A stretch of 42,302 nt of DNA from positions 1 to 42,302 of the forward strand of contig NZ_RFLX01000028.1 of NCBI RefSeq assembly GCF_003696345.1. The letters run 5' to 3'. Positions 26,239-34,120 of the stretch are shown here, one piece after another. Positions within the stretch are counted from its first letter, which is position 1, and each line of letters opens with the position of its first letter. The stretch comes from Teichococcus wenyumeiae. Lineage in GTDB: Bacteria > Pseudomonadota > Alphaproteobacteria > Acetobacterales > Acetobacteraceae. The notes below the pieces were generated by a model that ran no database searches, was not told the origin of the DNA, and saw nothing but the letters and a program-made list of their open reading frames with translations. The position numbers and the translations under genes were made by a program.

Positions 26239-26913
26239 TTGACTGAAAGCGGGACCGAGGCCGGGCTGAAGGTGAGCCTCGTCTTCGATGGCCATCCGAT
26301 CCTGGCGGAAGCCGGAGCCTCCCTGCTGCAGGCCTGGGGCGCCGCGGGACTGCCGCTGACCGAGAACATCGGCTGCATGGGGCAGGGTGTCTGCGGCGCC
26401 TGCCGCGTGCTGGTGCGGCGGCAGGGCGAGAGGCTCGCCGGCACGGCCCTGGCCTGCGAAACGCAGGTGGAGGAAGGCATGCAAATTTCCTTCATCGACC
26501 ATTTCCCGGCCCACCGCTCGCATACTTATGACCTGCGCACGCTGACTGACAGCTGGACTGCGTTGGAGCAGATCGACACTGTCTTTCCGGAGGCCAAGAA
26601 CTGCCGCCATTGCGACGGCTGCGACCGCGCCTGCCCAAAGGGCATCGAGGTGCAGCGCATGGTGAACCTTGCCGCGGCAGGGCAGGCCTTTGACGCGGCG
26701 GCGCTCTTCGACCATTGCGTGATGTGCAACCTGTGCGTGGCCGCCTGCCCGGAACATATCGACCCGGCGCATCTGGGCCAGTTCGTCCGTCGCATGAGCG
26801 CCTCTCTCACCCTGCGCCCCGCCGACCTGATCACGCGGCTGCGCGAGATCGACCAGGGCGGGCAGCCAGTGGATTTCGATGCGCCTGGCGCCAATCCGCC
26901 GGTGCGGCCATGA
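26239..26913 (+). CDS. FrdB/SdhB-like iron-sulfur protein with one 2Fe-2S and two 4Fe-4S clusters
   Basis: This 224-aa electron carrier has an N-terminal ferredoxin domain holding a 2Fe-2S cluster (C46, C52, C55, C73) and a C-terminal alpha-helical domain with two CxxCxxCxxxCP motifs (C122/125/128/132 and C160/163/166/170). In classical FrdB/SdhB the last cluster is 3Fe-4S with one Cys replaced; here all four are present. No quinone or membrane partner is encoded. TTG 26239 is preferred because GGAGG at 26226-26230 sits 8 nt before it; the frame is open back to GTG 26197 and GTG 26224. It overlaps the flavoprotein gene by ATGA at 26910. It probably wires the NADH-oxidising subunit to the flavoprotein. 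Confidence 0.85.
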   Translation: MTESGTEAGLKVSLVFDGHPILAEAGASLLQAWGAAGLPLTENIGCMGQGVCGACRVLVRRQGERLAGTALACETQVEEGMQISFIDHFPAHRSHTYDLRTLTDSWTALEQIDTVFPEAKNCRHCDGCDRACPKGIEVQRMVNLAAAGQAFDAAALFDHCVMCNLCVAACPEHIDPAHLGQFVRRMSASLTLRPADLITRLREIDQGGQPVDFDAPGANPPVRP

Positions 26914-28529
26914 ACGGCGGTATCCCGTACGCTGAAGCATTGGCTGCCTGGCGCGCCAAGATACCTGCGCCGGCGCAGCCTCTGGCGCTGTCGGCGGCAG
27001 AACTGCTGGAACGCTTCCATCCTGACCGGCAACCCGGCGCGATGGTGCCGCTCTGCGTCGGGGCCAGCGCCGGCCTGCCGTGCCGGGTGGAACTGGCCGC
27101 GTTGCTGCAATCCGATTCCCTGATTGAGGATGTGGACATCGCCGGCGCCTCCATGCTGAACGCAGACGTGCTGGTGATCGGCGGCGGCGGTGCCGGCTGC
27201 GTCGCGGCGCTGACGGCGGCGCGGACAGGCGCGCGGGTGATCCTGGCCACCAAGCTGCGCCTCGGCGACAGCAACACGGTGATGGCCGAGGGCGGCATCC
27301 AGGCCGCCGTCGGGCCCGAGGACAGCCTCCAGCGCCATTTCGAGGACACGCTGCGCGCCGGCCATTTCACCGCAGACAAGGCGCTGGTGGCCGCGCTGGT
27401 GTCCGATGGCCCGGGCGTGATCCGCTGGCTGATCCAGGAGGGCATGGGCTTCGACCTCGCGGAAGGCAGCGGCCGCATGGGCGGCACCCTGCTGCGCAAG
27501 AAGCCGGGCGGCGCTACGGCGGCGCGGCTGCTCTCCTATCGCGACTTCACCGGCCTCGAGATGATGCGGGCGCTGCGCGAGGCCGTGCTGCTGCAGCCGG
27601 GCATTACCGTGCTGGACCGCCACCCGGCGCTGGAACTGCTGACCGATGACCGCGGCCGCTGTGCCGGCGCCGCGCTGCACGACCTCGCCCAGGGTCGCAC
27701 GGTGCTGGCCTGCGCCGGTGCCACGGTGCTCGCCACGGGCGGCGCCGGGCGGTTGCACATCGCAGGCTTCCCCACTTCCAATCATTATGGCGCCACGGCA
27801 GACGGGCTGGTGCTGGCCTATCGCCTCGGCGCCGCGCTGCGCGAGGTGGACAGCTTCCAGTACCACCCGACCGGCATCGCCTGGCCGCCGCACATGGAGG
27901 GACAACTGGTCAGCGAGGCCGCCCGCGCCTCCGGCGCCGCGCTGGTCAATGGCCTGGGCGAGCGCTTCGTGGACGAATTGAACACGCGCGACATCGTGGC
28001 TGCCGCCATTCTGCGCGAGATCGCCGAGGGGCGCGGCATCCTGCGCGATGGCCGGGCCGGGGTTTTCCTCGACACGCCGGGGCTGGAGCAGACGAAGCCC
28101 GGCATCCTCGGCAAGAGCCTGGTGACGCTGACCCATCTGGCGCGCCGCGGCGGCTTCGATGCGGCAGACGAGCCCTTCCTGATCCGCCCGACGCTGCACT
28201 ACCAGAATGGCGGCGTTGCCATCGACCACGATGGATGGAGCGGCGTGCCCGGCCTGCTCTGCGCCGGCGAGGTGACAGGCGGGCTGCATGGCCGTAACCG
28301 CATGATGGGCAATGCCCTGCTGGAGCTGGTCGCCTTCGGCCGCCGCGCCGGGTCCGCCGCCGCCGCCGATGCGCGGGCCGAGCGCCCGCGCAACATCGGC
28401 CTGGCGCATCTGGCCGACTGGCGCCGCGCGCTGATCGCCCAGGGCCTGCCGCTCACCCGCAAGGCGCCGCTGGTCTTTCCGCCCTACGGCAATTTCGACA
28501 TGGCCACCGAGAGGGGAAGGGCGGCATGA
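26910..28529 (+). CDS. Fumarate reductase/succinate dehydrogenase-family flavoprotein, non-covalent FAD
   Basis: This 539-aa catalytic subunit has a Rossmann GGGGAG (91-96). The position that holds the FAD-linked His in FrdA/SdhA is Asn122 (DSNTVMAEGGIQAA), as in enzymes with dissociable FAD such as L-aspartate oxidase. The residues that bind and protonate fumarate/succinate are kept: H319 (HPTG), R360 (NTRDIV), H430 (RPTLHYQNGG) and R464 (HGRNRMMGN), so a dicarboxylate or closely related acid is the likely substrate. An extra N-terminal segment of about 84 residues precedes the FAD domain and is not part of usual FrdA. The C-terminus is short. It overlaps both neighbours by 4 nt. L-aspartate oxidase is less likely because of the iron-sulfur and NADH subunits next to it. 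Confidence 0.85.
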   Translation: MNGGIPYAEALAAWRAKIPAPAQPLALSAAELLERFHPDRQPGAMVPLCVGASAGLPCRVELAALLQSDSLIEDVDIAGASMLNADVLVIGGGGAGCVAALTAARTGARVILATKLRLGDSNTVMAEGGIQAAVGPEDSLQRHFEDTLRAGHFTADKALVAALVSDGPGVIRWLIQEGMGFDLAEGSGRMGGTLLRKKPGGATAARLLSYRDFTGLEMMRALREAVLLQPGITVLDRHPALELLTDDRGRCAGAALHDLAQGRTVLACAGATVLATGGAGRLHIAGFPTSNHYGATADGLVLAYRLGAALREVDSFQYHPTGIAWPPHMEGQLVSEAARASGAALVNGLGERFVDELNTRDIVAAAILREIAEGRGILRDGRAGVFLDTPGLEQTKPGILGKSLVTLTHLARRGGFDAADEPFLIRPTLHYQNGGVAIDHDGWSGVPGLLCAGEVTGGLHGRNRMMGNALLELVAFGRRAGSAAAADARAERPRNIGLAHLADWRRALIAQGLPLTRKAPLVFPPYGNFDMATERGRAA

Positions 28530-29761
28530 AGGTTCTGACCGATGAGCGCCGCTGCGTCGGCGCCGATCTCGCCGCCTGGGTGGCGTTGGGGGGAGGCGAG
28601 GGGCTGGAGCGCGCCCTGGCCGACCCCGCCGGGATCATTCCGGCCATTGAGGCCGCCGGCCTGCGCGGCCTGGGTGGCGCTGGCTTCCCCACCCACCGCA
28701 AATGGGCTGCGGTGGCGGCACAGCCTGGCCCCGGCAAATGGGTCATCTGCAACGGCAATGAGGACGAGCCAGGGACCTTCAAGGACCGCTTCCTGCTCTC
28801 CCGCACGCCACATCAGGTGATCGAAGGCGCATTGGTCGCGGCGCTGGCCGTCGGCGCCGCCACGGTCGCGCTCTATGTCAATCCGCGTGAGGAAGCGGCG
28901 GTGCGGGTGCTGCGGGAGGCCGTGGCGCAATGGGAGGCGCATCCGCTCCTCGCGCAGCTTTCTGAGGCCATCGGGGAAAACCTGCGCCTCCTCGTCGTCA
29001 CCGGCTCGGGCCTTTATGTCGGGGGCGAGGAAACTGCGGCGGTGGCCAGCGTCATGGGCGGCTTCCCGTTCCCCACGCTGAAGCCGCCCTACCCGGCGGA
29101 GCGAGGCGTGAATGGCGCGCCGACCCTGGTGAACAATGTCGAGACCCTGGCCCATGCCGGGCAGATCCTGCGGGGCGGGCCGGAATGGTATCGTGGCCTC
29201 GGCCTCGGCGGCGCGCCGGGCACCAAGCTCTTCTCGCTTTCGGGCGACGTGCTGCGCCCGGGGCTGCACGAGCTGCCCATGGGCACCTCGCTCCGCAGCC
29301 TCGTCTTCGAGCACGGGGAGGGCATGCTGGGCGGCAAGGCCTTCAAGGCGGTCTTCACCGGTGGCCCATCGAATACCTTGCTGACGGCTGATGACCTCGA
29401 TGCGCCACTCGATTTCGACAGCCTGCGGGCACGCGGCTCCCGCCTCGGCACGGGGGCAATGATCGTGGTGGGGGAGGGCACCAGCATTCTCCGCAAGACG
29501 GCGGAATACGTCGGCTTCTTCGCGGCCAATTCCTGCGGCCAGTGCCCGCCCTGCAAGATCGGCACGCATCAGGTGTCGCGCATCCTGGAGCGGATCGAGG
29601 CTGGGGCCGGCCGGCCTGGCGACCTGCAGGCACTCGAGAACCTGGCGGAGCTTCTCCCAGGTAGCGGCCGCTGCGGACTGGTGGACGGGGCCGCGACGGT
29701 GCTGGCCTCTTCACTCAAGACCTTCGGGGGCGAGTATGAACGGGCGTTGAGGCGACGCTGA
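28526..29761 (+). CDS. NuoF/HoxF-like NADH-oxidising flavoprotein
   Basis: This 411-aa subunit resembles the 51-kDa subunit of complex I. It shows the FMN loop GLGGAGFP (48-55), the NADH/FMN region NGNEDEPGTFKDR (76-88), YVGGEETA (164-171) and the C-terminal 4Fe-4S ligands C337, C340, C343 (SCGQCPPCKIGT) and C383 (GRCGLVDG). A thioredoxin-like NuoE domain is neither fused nor encoded nearby. NuoF of complex I is about 445 aa and lies among other nuo genes; here it closes an operon with a fumarate-reductase-like pair, so it probably feeds NADH electrons to them. Reverse flow (acid oxidation reducing NAD+) cannot be excluded. ATG 28526 overlaps the flavoprotein stop by 4 nt. Confidence 0.88.
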   Translation: MKVLTDERRCVGADLAAWVALGGGEGLERALADPAGIIPAIEAAGLRGLGGAGFPTHRKWAAVAAQPGPGKWVICNGNEDEPGTFKDRFLLSRTPHQVIEGALVAALAVGAATVALYVNPREEAAVRVLREAVAQWEAHPLLAQLSEAIGENLRLLVVTGSGLYVGGEETAAVASVMGGFPFPTLKPPYPAERGVNGAPTLVNNVETLAHAGQILRGGPEWYRGLGLGGAPGTKLFSLSGDVLRPGLHELPMGTSLRSLVFEHGEGMLGGKAFKAVFTGGPSNTLLTADDLDAPLDFDSLRARGSRLGTGAMIVVGEGTSILRKTAEYVGFFAANSCGQCPPCKIGTHQVSRILERIEAGAGRPGDLQALENLAELLPGSGRCGLVDGAATVLASSLKTFGGEYERALRRR

Positions 29762-29924
29762 GCGCCGCGCGCCGTCCAGGGGCCGCTTTAACCGGAGGCA
29801 GCCGCCTCAAGGCCCCTGCTCTCCCTTCCCGGTTGATGCCCATCGGCTGCCATGATCGGTGCGCTAACCGCTGTTCCGGTTCATTGGCGATGCGGCGCTC
29901 GCTGATGAGCCGTGAATAAACCCT

Positions 29925-30860
29925 TCAGATCTGCTCTCGAACCCGAAGCTCTTTGGCAATTTCCTTCTGGCGCGTGAACTCTTGCCGCAGCCGCGCCACC
30001 TCTGCGGGTGCGATGCGCTCGATGTTGGAATAGTCGAGTTTCCAGGCCGGGTCCGCGGGCCAACGCTGTGGCGACTGCACGGTGGTGCGCGGCGCCGGCG
30101 CCATCTCCAGCACGCGCAAAGCCAATTCCAGCGCGGCGTCCTGGCTGGCCGTGTCGTGCGGCAGGCCTGCGCTGTTGCCGAGCGGAAAGTCGCTGAACAG
30201 GAAGCGCGGCACGCCGCAATGCTCGACAATGTCCTTGGCGCAGCCCATCGCCACGGTTGGAATGCCGTGCGCCTCCAGGTGCCTGGCCACAAGGCTGCAG
30301 GTCTGGTGGCAGATGGGGCAGTTGGGCACAAGAACCACCGCGTCAGCCAGGTCCTCCCGCAGCCGGCGCAGAAGTTCCGGGGCGTCGATCTCTATTGTGT
30401 GGCGTTGGCTGCGGTTGGTAGGCGCGCCATGAAAACGCGTCGTCAAGCCACCGATCCGGCCTGCGGCGGCCGCACGGCGCAGCGCCGGCAGCGGGAACCA
30501 GCTATTCGGATCCGTGGCCGGGCTGTGCTTGCGGTCATAGGCAATGTGCGAGATGCGCAGGTCATGGTCGGCGGAACCGGCGCCGGAATAAACCTGGTAG
30601 AACTTGGCCGAGGCATTGTAAGCCGCGCCCGGCCCCTGCTCGCCCTTGGCCGGATCGTAGGGCGCGGCCGTGGTGATCAGCGCCACACGGCTCTCGGCCA
30701 AAGGCTTGCGGAGAGGCTGGAACGGCACCTCGGCATAATGCGCCCAGCGGTATGGCGCATGGCCCAAGGCCTGGTAGTAGTCGAGTGTGCGTTTCATGTA
30801 GGGCACAGGACTATCGTGCTCTGGCGCAAAGCCCAGCCTCGTGTCGATCTCGATGGACAC
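29925..30860 (-). CDS. GrdB/PrdB-like reductase protein with Cys in place of selenocysteine
   Basis: This 311-aa protein resembles the glycine/sarcosine/betaine/D-proline reductase selenoprotein B family. It has an N-terminal VPYMKRTLDYYQALGHAPYR stretch, a middle DLRISHIAYDRKHS and the redox loop VPNCPICHQTCSLVARHLE. Clostridial members carry selenocysteine in this loop; here it is a CxxCxxxC with ordinary Cys codons and no in-frame UGA. Partner subunits (GrdA/C/D or PrdA) are not encoded nearby, so a complete amino-acid reductase is unlikely and the function is open. GTG 30860 is chosen: GGGAGGAGGAAGG lies just upstream on the minus strand. It is divergent from the MFS gene. Confidence 0.72.
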   Translation of the reverse strand: MSIEIDTRLGFAPEHDSPVPYMKRTLDYYQALGHAPYRWAHYAEVPFQPLRKPLAESRVALITTAAPYDPAKGEQGPGAAYNASAKFYQVYSGAGSADHDLRISHIAYDRKHSPATDPNSWFPLPALRRAAAAGRIGGLTTRFHGAPTNRSQRHTIEIDAPELLRRLREDLADAVVLVPNCPICHQTCSLVARHLEAHGIPTVAMGCAKDIVEHCGVPRFLFSDFPLGNSAGLPHDTASQDAALELALRVLEMAPAPRTTVQSPQRWPADPAWKLDYSNIERIAPAEVARLRQEFTRQKEIAKELRVREQI

Positions 30861-31095
30861 GGCCTTCCTCCTCCCCTTACCGATGTTCCGGCTCAGCCAT
30901 GGTCAGGATGGCCTCGCGGATAGGCTACCCTGCGGAACGTCGCTCATGGTGGCCCGGCCAAGCCATTCTGGCCACAGCCTGGAAGTTCGGTTCCTGGTTG
31001 AAGGAAGCGAAGTGCATCCGCTCCGTCGGTGGATACGGGCAGGCGGCCATACGGGGCTGCTAGCCAGACGTTCGGGTCTGGTCCACCTTGCCCTG
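30861..31095. promoter_or_regulatory. Divergent spacer between GrdB-like and MFS genes
   Basis: These 235 bp carry the ribosome-binding site of the minus-strand GTG and presumably two promoters. An open plus-strand frame in phase with the MFS gene crosses it, but its translation is not transporter-like and starts inside the divergent gene, so it is not taken as coding. Confidence 0.4.
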
Positions 31096-32604
31096 ATGAC
31101 GTCCGAAGCTGTCTCCGACACGCCAGGCCCCGTCGTGGAGCCGGCATGGCCTTCCTTGTGGCGGATCTTCCCACCGATTCTGCTGCCCATCTTCCTTGCC
31201 GTGGTGGATGGCACCATCGTGGCGTCAGCCCTTCCTGCCATGGCCGGAGCCTTCGGCGATGTGGAGCGGGTGTCCTGGGTGGTGGCATCCTACCTGGTGG
31301 CCAGCACGGTGGCGGCCCCAGTGTATGGACGGCTAGGCGATGCTTTCGGGCGGCGGCGCCTGCTGCTTGTGGCGCTGGTGCTGTTCGTCGCGGCCTCGGT
31401 GCTGTGCGCCCTGGCTCAGGGCATCCTGTCTTTGACTGCGGCGCGGACGTTGCAGGGCTTCGGCGGCGGGGGCCTCATGGTGCTGTCCCAGGCACTGCTC
31501 GGCGAGAACGTGCCACGGCGCCAGCTCGGCCGCGCCCAGGGCATCCTGGCCGCCGTGATTGTGGCCTCCTCCACCTTCGGACCGGTGGCGGGCGGGGTGC
31601 TGACTCAGTTCTTCGGCTGGCCTTCGGTGTTCCTGATCAACCTGCCATTAGGCGTATTGGCCATGCTGTTGGCGCTGCGCCTGCCTGCCCGGGCCATCAG
31701 CAGCCATCGCGGCAGATTCGACTGGCCGGGCCTGCTGCTGTTCACCGGCTTCGTTGTGCCGCTGCTGCTGGCAATGGAGCAGATGCAGCGTGCAGGTGCC
31801 GCCACGCTCGTCGGTGCTGCCGCCAGCCTCGGGGTGTCGCTGCTCTGCCTCGTGCTTCTCCTCCGGCAGGAACGGCGCGCGAAGCAGCCCCTGTTCCCGC
31901 TGGAGATGCTGCGGCGTCCGGCCATGTGGCGGGCCAATGCCATGGCCGCCTGCTCCGGTGCCTTGCTGGTCAGCGAGGTGACACTGCTGCCGATCCACCT
32001 TCAGGCGGTGGACGGCGCTTCGGCGGCTCAGATCGGCTTGCTGATGCTGCCTCTGACGGCCACAGTTGGCATGGGCTCGCTGGTGACAGGGTGGCTGGCG
32101 ACCCATACCGGGCGCCTGGCGATCTTCCCCGCGATCGGGCAGACGGTGGCGGCGCTGGGCCTGTTGCTGGTTGCCTTCGGGCATCATCAGGCCGGGGCGG
32201 TGCTGGGGCCCTGGGGGTTGCCAGCGATGCTCGCCCTTGTCGCGGTGTTCCAGGGCTCGGCAATGCCGGTGGCGCAGGTCGTGGCGCAGGCGCTGGCACC
32301 GCCTGCCATGCTGGGCGCGGCGGCAGCTTCGGTGCAGCTGTCGCGTTCGGTCGGCTCGGCCGCGGGCGTTACGCTTGTGGTCGGCGCCTTGTTCGCGATC
32401 CTGAGCCAGGATGGCGCTGCCGCCGCGGTCTTCGCCGACATGGTTCGGCATGGTCCCGCTGTCCTGGAGGCCCTGCCGGACGCAGCGCGCACCACGACGA
32501 CGGCACAGATCGATGCCGGCTTCAGCTTTGCCTTTATGGCCGTGGCAGCTTTCGCCGCCATCAACGCCCTGCTCGCCTGGACCCTGCCGTTGCGGCGAAT
32601 CTAG
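31096..32604 (+). CDS. DHA2 (EmrB/QacA)-type MFS drug efflux transporter
   Basis: This 502-aa inner-membrane protein has about 14 hydrophobic segments. It shows the DHA2 start LPIFLAVVDGTIVASALPAMAG-like helix 1 region with the conserved Asp, motif A YGRLGDAFGRRRLLL, the antiporter motif C GPVAGGVLTQFFGW and SVFLINLPLG, typical of proton-driven multidrug exporters. ATG 31096 precedes the first membrane segment by a normal length; its ribosome-binding site is weak. The frame stays open back to 30841 but crosses into the divergent gene. No TetR/MarR regulator or membrane fusion partner is adjacent, so the substrate is unknown. Confidence 0.88.
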   Translation: MTSEAVSDTPGPVVEPAWPSLWRIFPPILLPIFLAVVDGTIVASALPAMAGAFGDVERVSWVVASYLVASTVAAPVYGRLGDAFGRRRLLLVALVLFVAASVLCALAQGILSLTAARTLQGFGGGGLMVLSQALLGENVPRRQLGRAQGILAAVIVASSTFGPVAGGVLTQFFGWPSVFLINLPLGVLAMLLALRLPARAISSHRGRFDWPGLLLFTGFVVPLLLAMEQMQRAGAATLVGAAASLGVSLLCLVLLLRQERRAKQPLFPLEMLRRPAMWRANAMAACSGALLVSEVTLLPIHLQAVDGASAAQIGLLMLPLTATVGMGSLVTGWLATHTGRLAIFPAIGQTVAALGLLLVAFGHHQAGAVLGPWGLPAMLALVAVFQGSAMPVAQVVAQALAPPAMLGAAAASVQLSRSVGSAAGVTLVVGALFAILSQDGAAAAVFADMVRHGPAVLEALPDAARTTTTAQIDAGFSFAFMAVAAFAAINALLAWTLPLRRI

Positions 32605-32710
32605 GGTGGCGCCAGAGCTCAAGTCTGGTTGAAAGTCGAGCTTCGCTCACCTGACAGTTCTTCGGCGTGCCTGACCAGGCCCGGTCCACCGGGCGGCAAA
32701 GGAGGATGCG

Positions 32711-34051
32711 ATGAGAACAGGCTTATCGACGGGCGGCTGCGCCCTGGCGCTGTTGGCGTGCGTGCAGCCCGCCGCGGCCAAGGATTACTTCCTGGCCAGC
32801 GGGCGGTGGGACAATGTGGTGCTGGTGATCGACCTGCAGCGCGCGCTGGACCCCGCCAATGACGGCACGCCGAACGCGGTGGTCAACCGCCTGCGCGTGA
32901 CGCCCGATATCGACGCGAAAGGCACCGGCAAGGCCGACACGGTCGCCAGCGGCCAGCCCATCATCGTCGCCATCGCGCCGGATGGGAAGCGCGCCTACAT
33001 CTCGAATCATTCCGGGAAGACCAGCCCGGAGGCGGCTGCTGCCTTCCAGCATGGCCACGCCGGTTCCGTCACGGTCCTCGACCTGTCCAGGGCGACCGAC
33101 CCTGCCGCCAACAATACCCTCGCCGCCGTCGAGACCTGGATCGATTCCGAGGGCTTCGGCGCCACCGGCTTTGCCATTGCTCCCGACGGCCGGTACGCCG
33201 CCCTTGCTCATGCGGAAGCGGCGGGCAATGAGGATGGCGGCCGCCATATCAACATCATCGACCTGCGCAGCAACAAGGTGATCCATAAGGTCGAGCAGGC
33301 TTATGGCGACCCCGGCTTCTCCTGCCCGCCGAAGGTGGTGCCGCATGCCGCACCGCATGCTGACTTCGGCTGCTTTCCCGACACCAATGGTGTGGCCATC
33401 AGCCCGCTCGGCGGCGGCACGATCTTCACGGCCAATGGCGGCACCAACGACATCTCAGTCATCAGCCTGCGCAAGGCCGTCGCCGGAGACGCTGGCGCCG
33501 AACTGGCCCGTATCCCTGTGCAGACCGGCGGCTTCGGCATCTCCACCAGTCCTGACGGCCGGCTGATCGCCCATGCCTCCCGCGAGAATGCGCGCGACGG
33601 CAAGGAAGGCAATACGGTTTCCATCATTGACGTGGAGAAGGCGCTGAGTGACCCGGCGCGGGCCGAGGTGGCGCGGGTGCTGGTGGGCACGGACGATCCG
33701 GCGGTGGCCACCCGGCCCTTCGTAGCGGCCTTCACCCCGGACGGCCAGCGGATTATCTCGACCCATTTCCGCAGCAATAACATCGACATCATCGATGTGG
33801 GTAAAGCACTGGCCGGGGGGGCCGCCACGCTGAAGCGCATCGCGCTGCAAACGCCGGACGGCCAGCCCTCCCGCCCGCGCGGCATCGCCATCACCGCCGA
33901 TGGACGGCATGCGGCGATCACCGGTGCGCCCAAGGGGCAATCCAATTCCAGCGTGGTCTGGATCGTTGACCTGCAAAGCTATGAAGTGAAGGGCCGAGTC
34001 ACAGAGATCGGCAATGAGAGCTACATGATCGGCGCCTTTCAGGCCAACTGA
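32711..34051 (+). CDS. Secreted YncE-like beta-propeller protein
   Basis: This 446-aa protein has an N-terminal signal peptide (about 1-25, cut probably after PAAA, before KDYFLASGRWDN). An LLAC stretch at about 14-17 could alternatively be a weak lipobox. The rest is made of propeller blades with repeated motifs such as IAPDGKRAYISNHS, IAPDGRYAALAHAE, STSPDGRLIAHAS, FTPDGQRIISTHF and ITADGRHAAITGAP, alternating with VSIIDVEKAL-type strands. This is the pattern of YVTN/YncE proteins in the periplasm. No catalytic residues, haem motif or PQQ site are recognised. ATG 32711 has AGGAGG 7 nt upstream. It appears monocistronic; its role is unknown. Confidence 0.82.
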   Translation: MRTGLSTGGCALALLACVQPAAAKDYFLASGRWDNVVLVIDLQRALDPANDGTPNAVVNRLRVTPDIDAKGTGKADTVASGQPIIVAIAPDGKRAYISNHSGKTSPEAAAAFQHGHAGSVTVLDLSRATDPAANNTLAAVETWIDSEGFGATGFAIAPDGRYAALAHAEAAGNEDGGRHINIIDLRSNKVIHKVEQAYGDPGFSCPPKVVPHAAPHADFGCFPDTNGVAISPLGGGTIFTANGGTNDISVISLRKAVAGDAGAELARIPVQTGGFGISTSPDGRLIAHASRENARDGKEGNTVSIIDVEKALSDPARAEVARVLVGTDDPAVATRPFVAAFTPDGQRIISTHFRSNNIDIIDVGKALAGGAATLKRIALQTPDGQPSRPRGIAITADGRHAAITGAPKGQSNSSVVWIVDLQSYEVKGRVTEIGNESYMIGAFQAN

Positions 34052-34120
34052 CGCGGCTCGGAGTGGGCGGTTCATCGAGCAGTCCGCCCTGGACCAGCCC
34101 CTGGCGAGCTACAGACAATC

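Noticed and set aside
26526-28409. Long minus-strand open frame (627 codons) opposite the iron-sulfur and flavoprotein genes
   Set aside because: The plus strand carries complete cofactor motifs and overlapping gene junctions; the minus frame crosses a gene boundary and has no domain.
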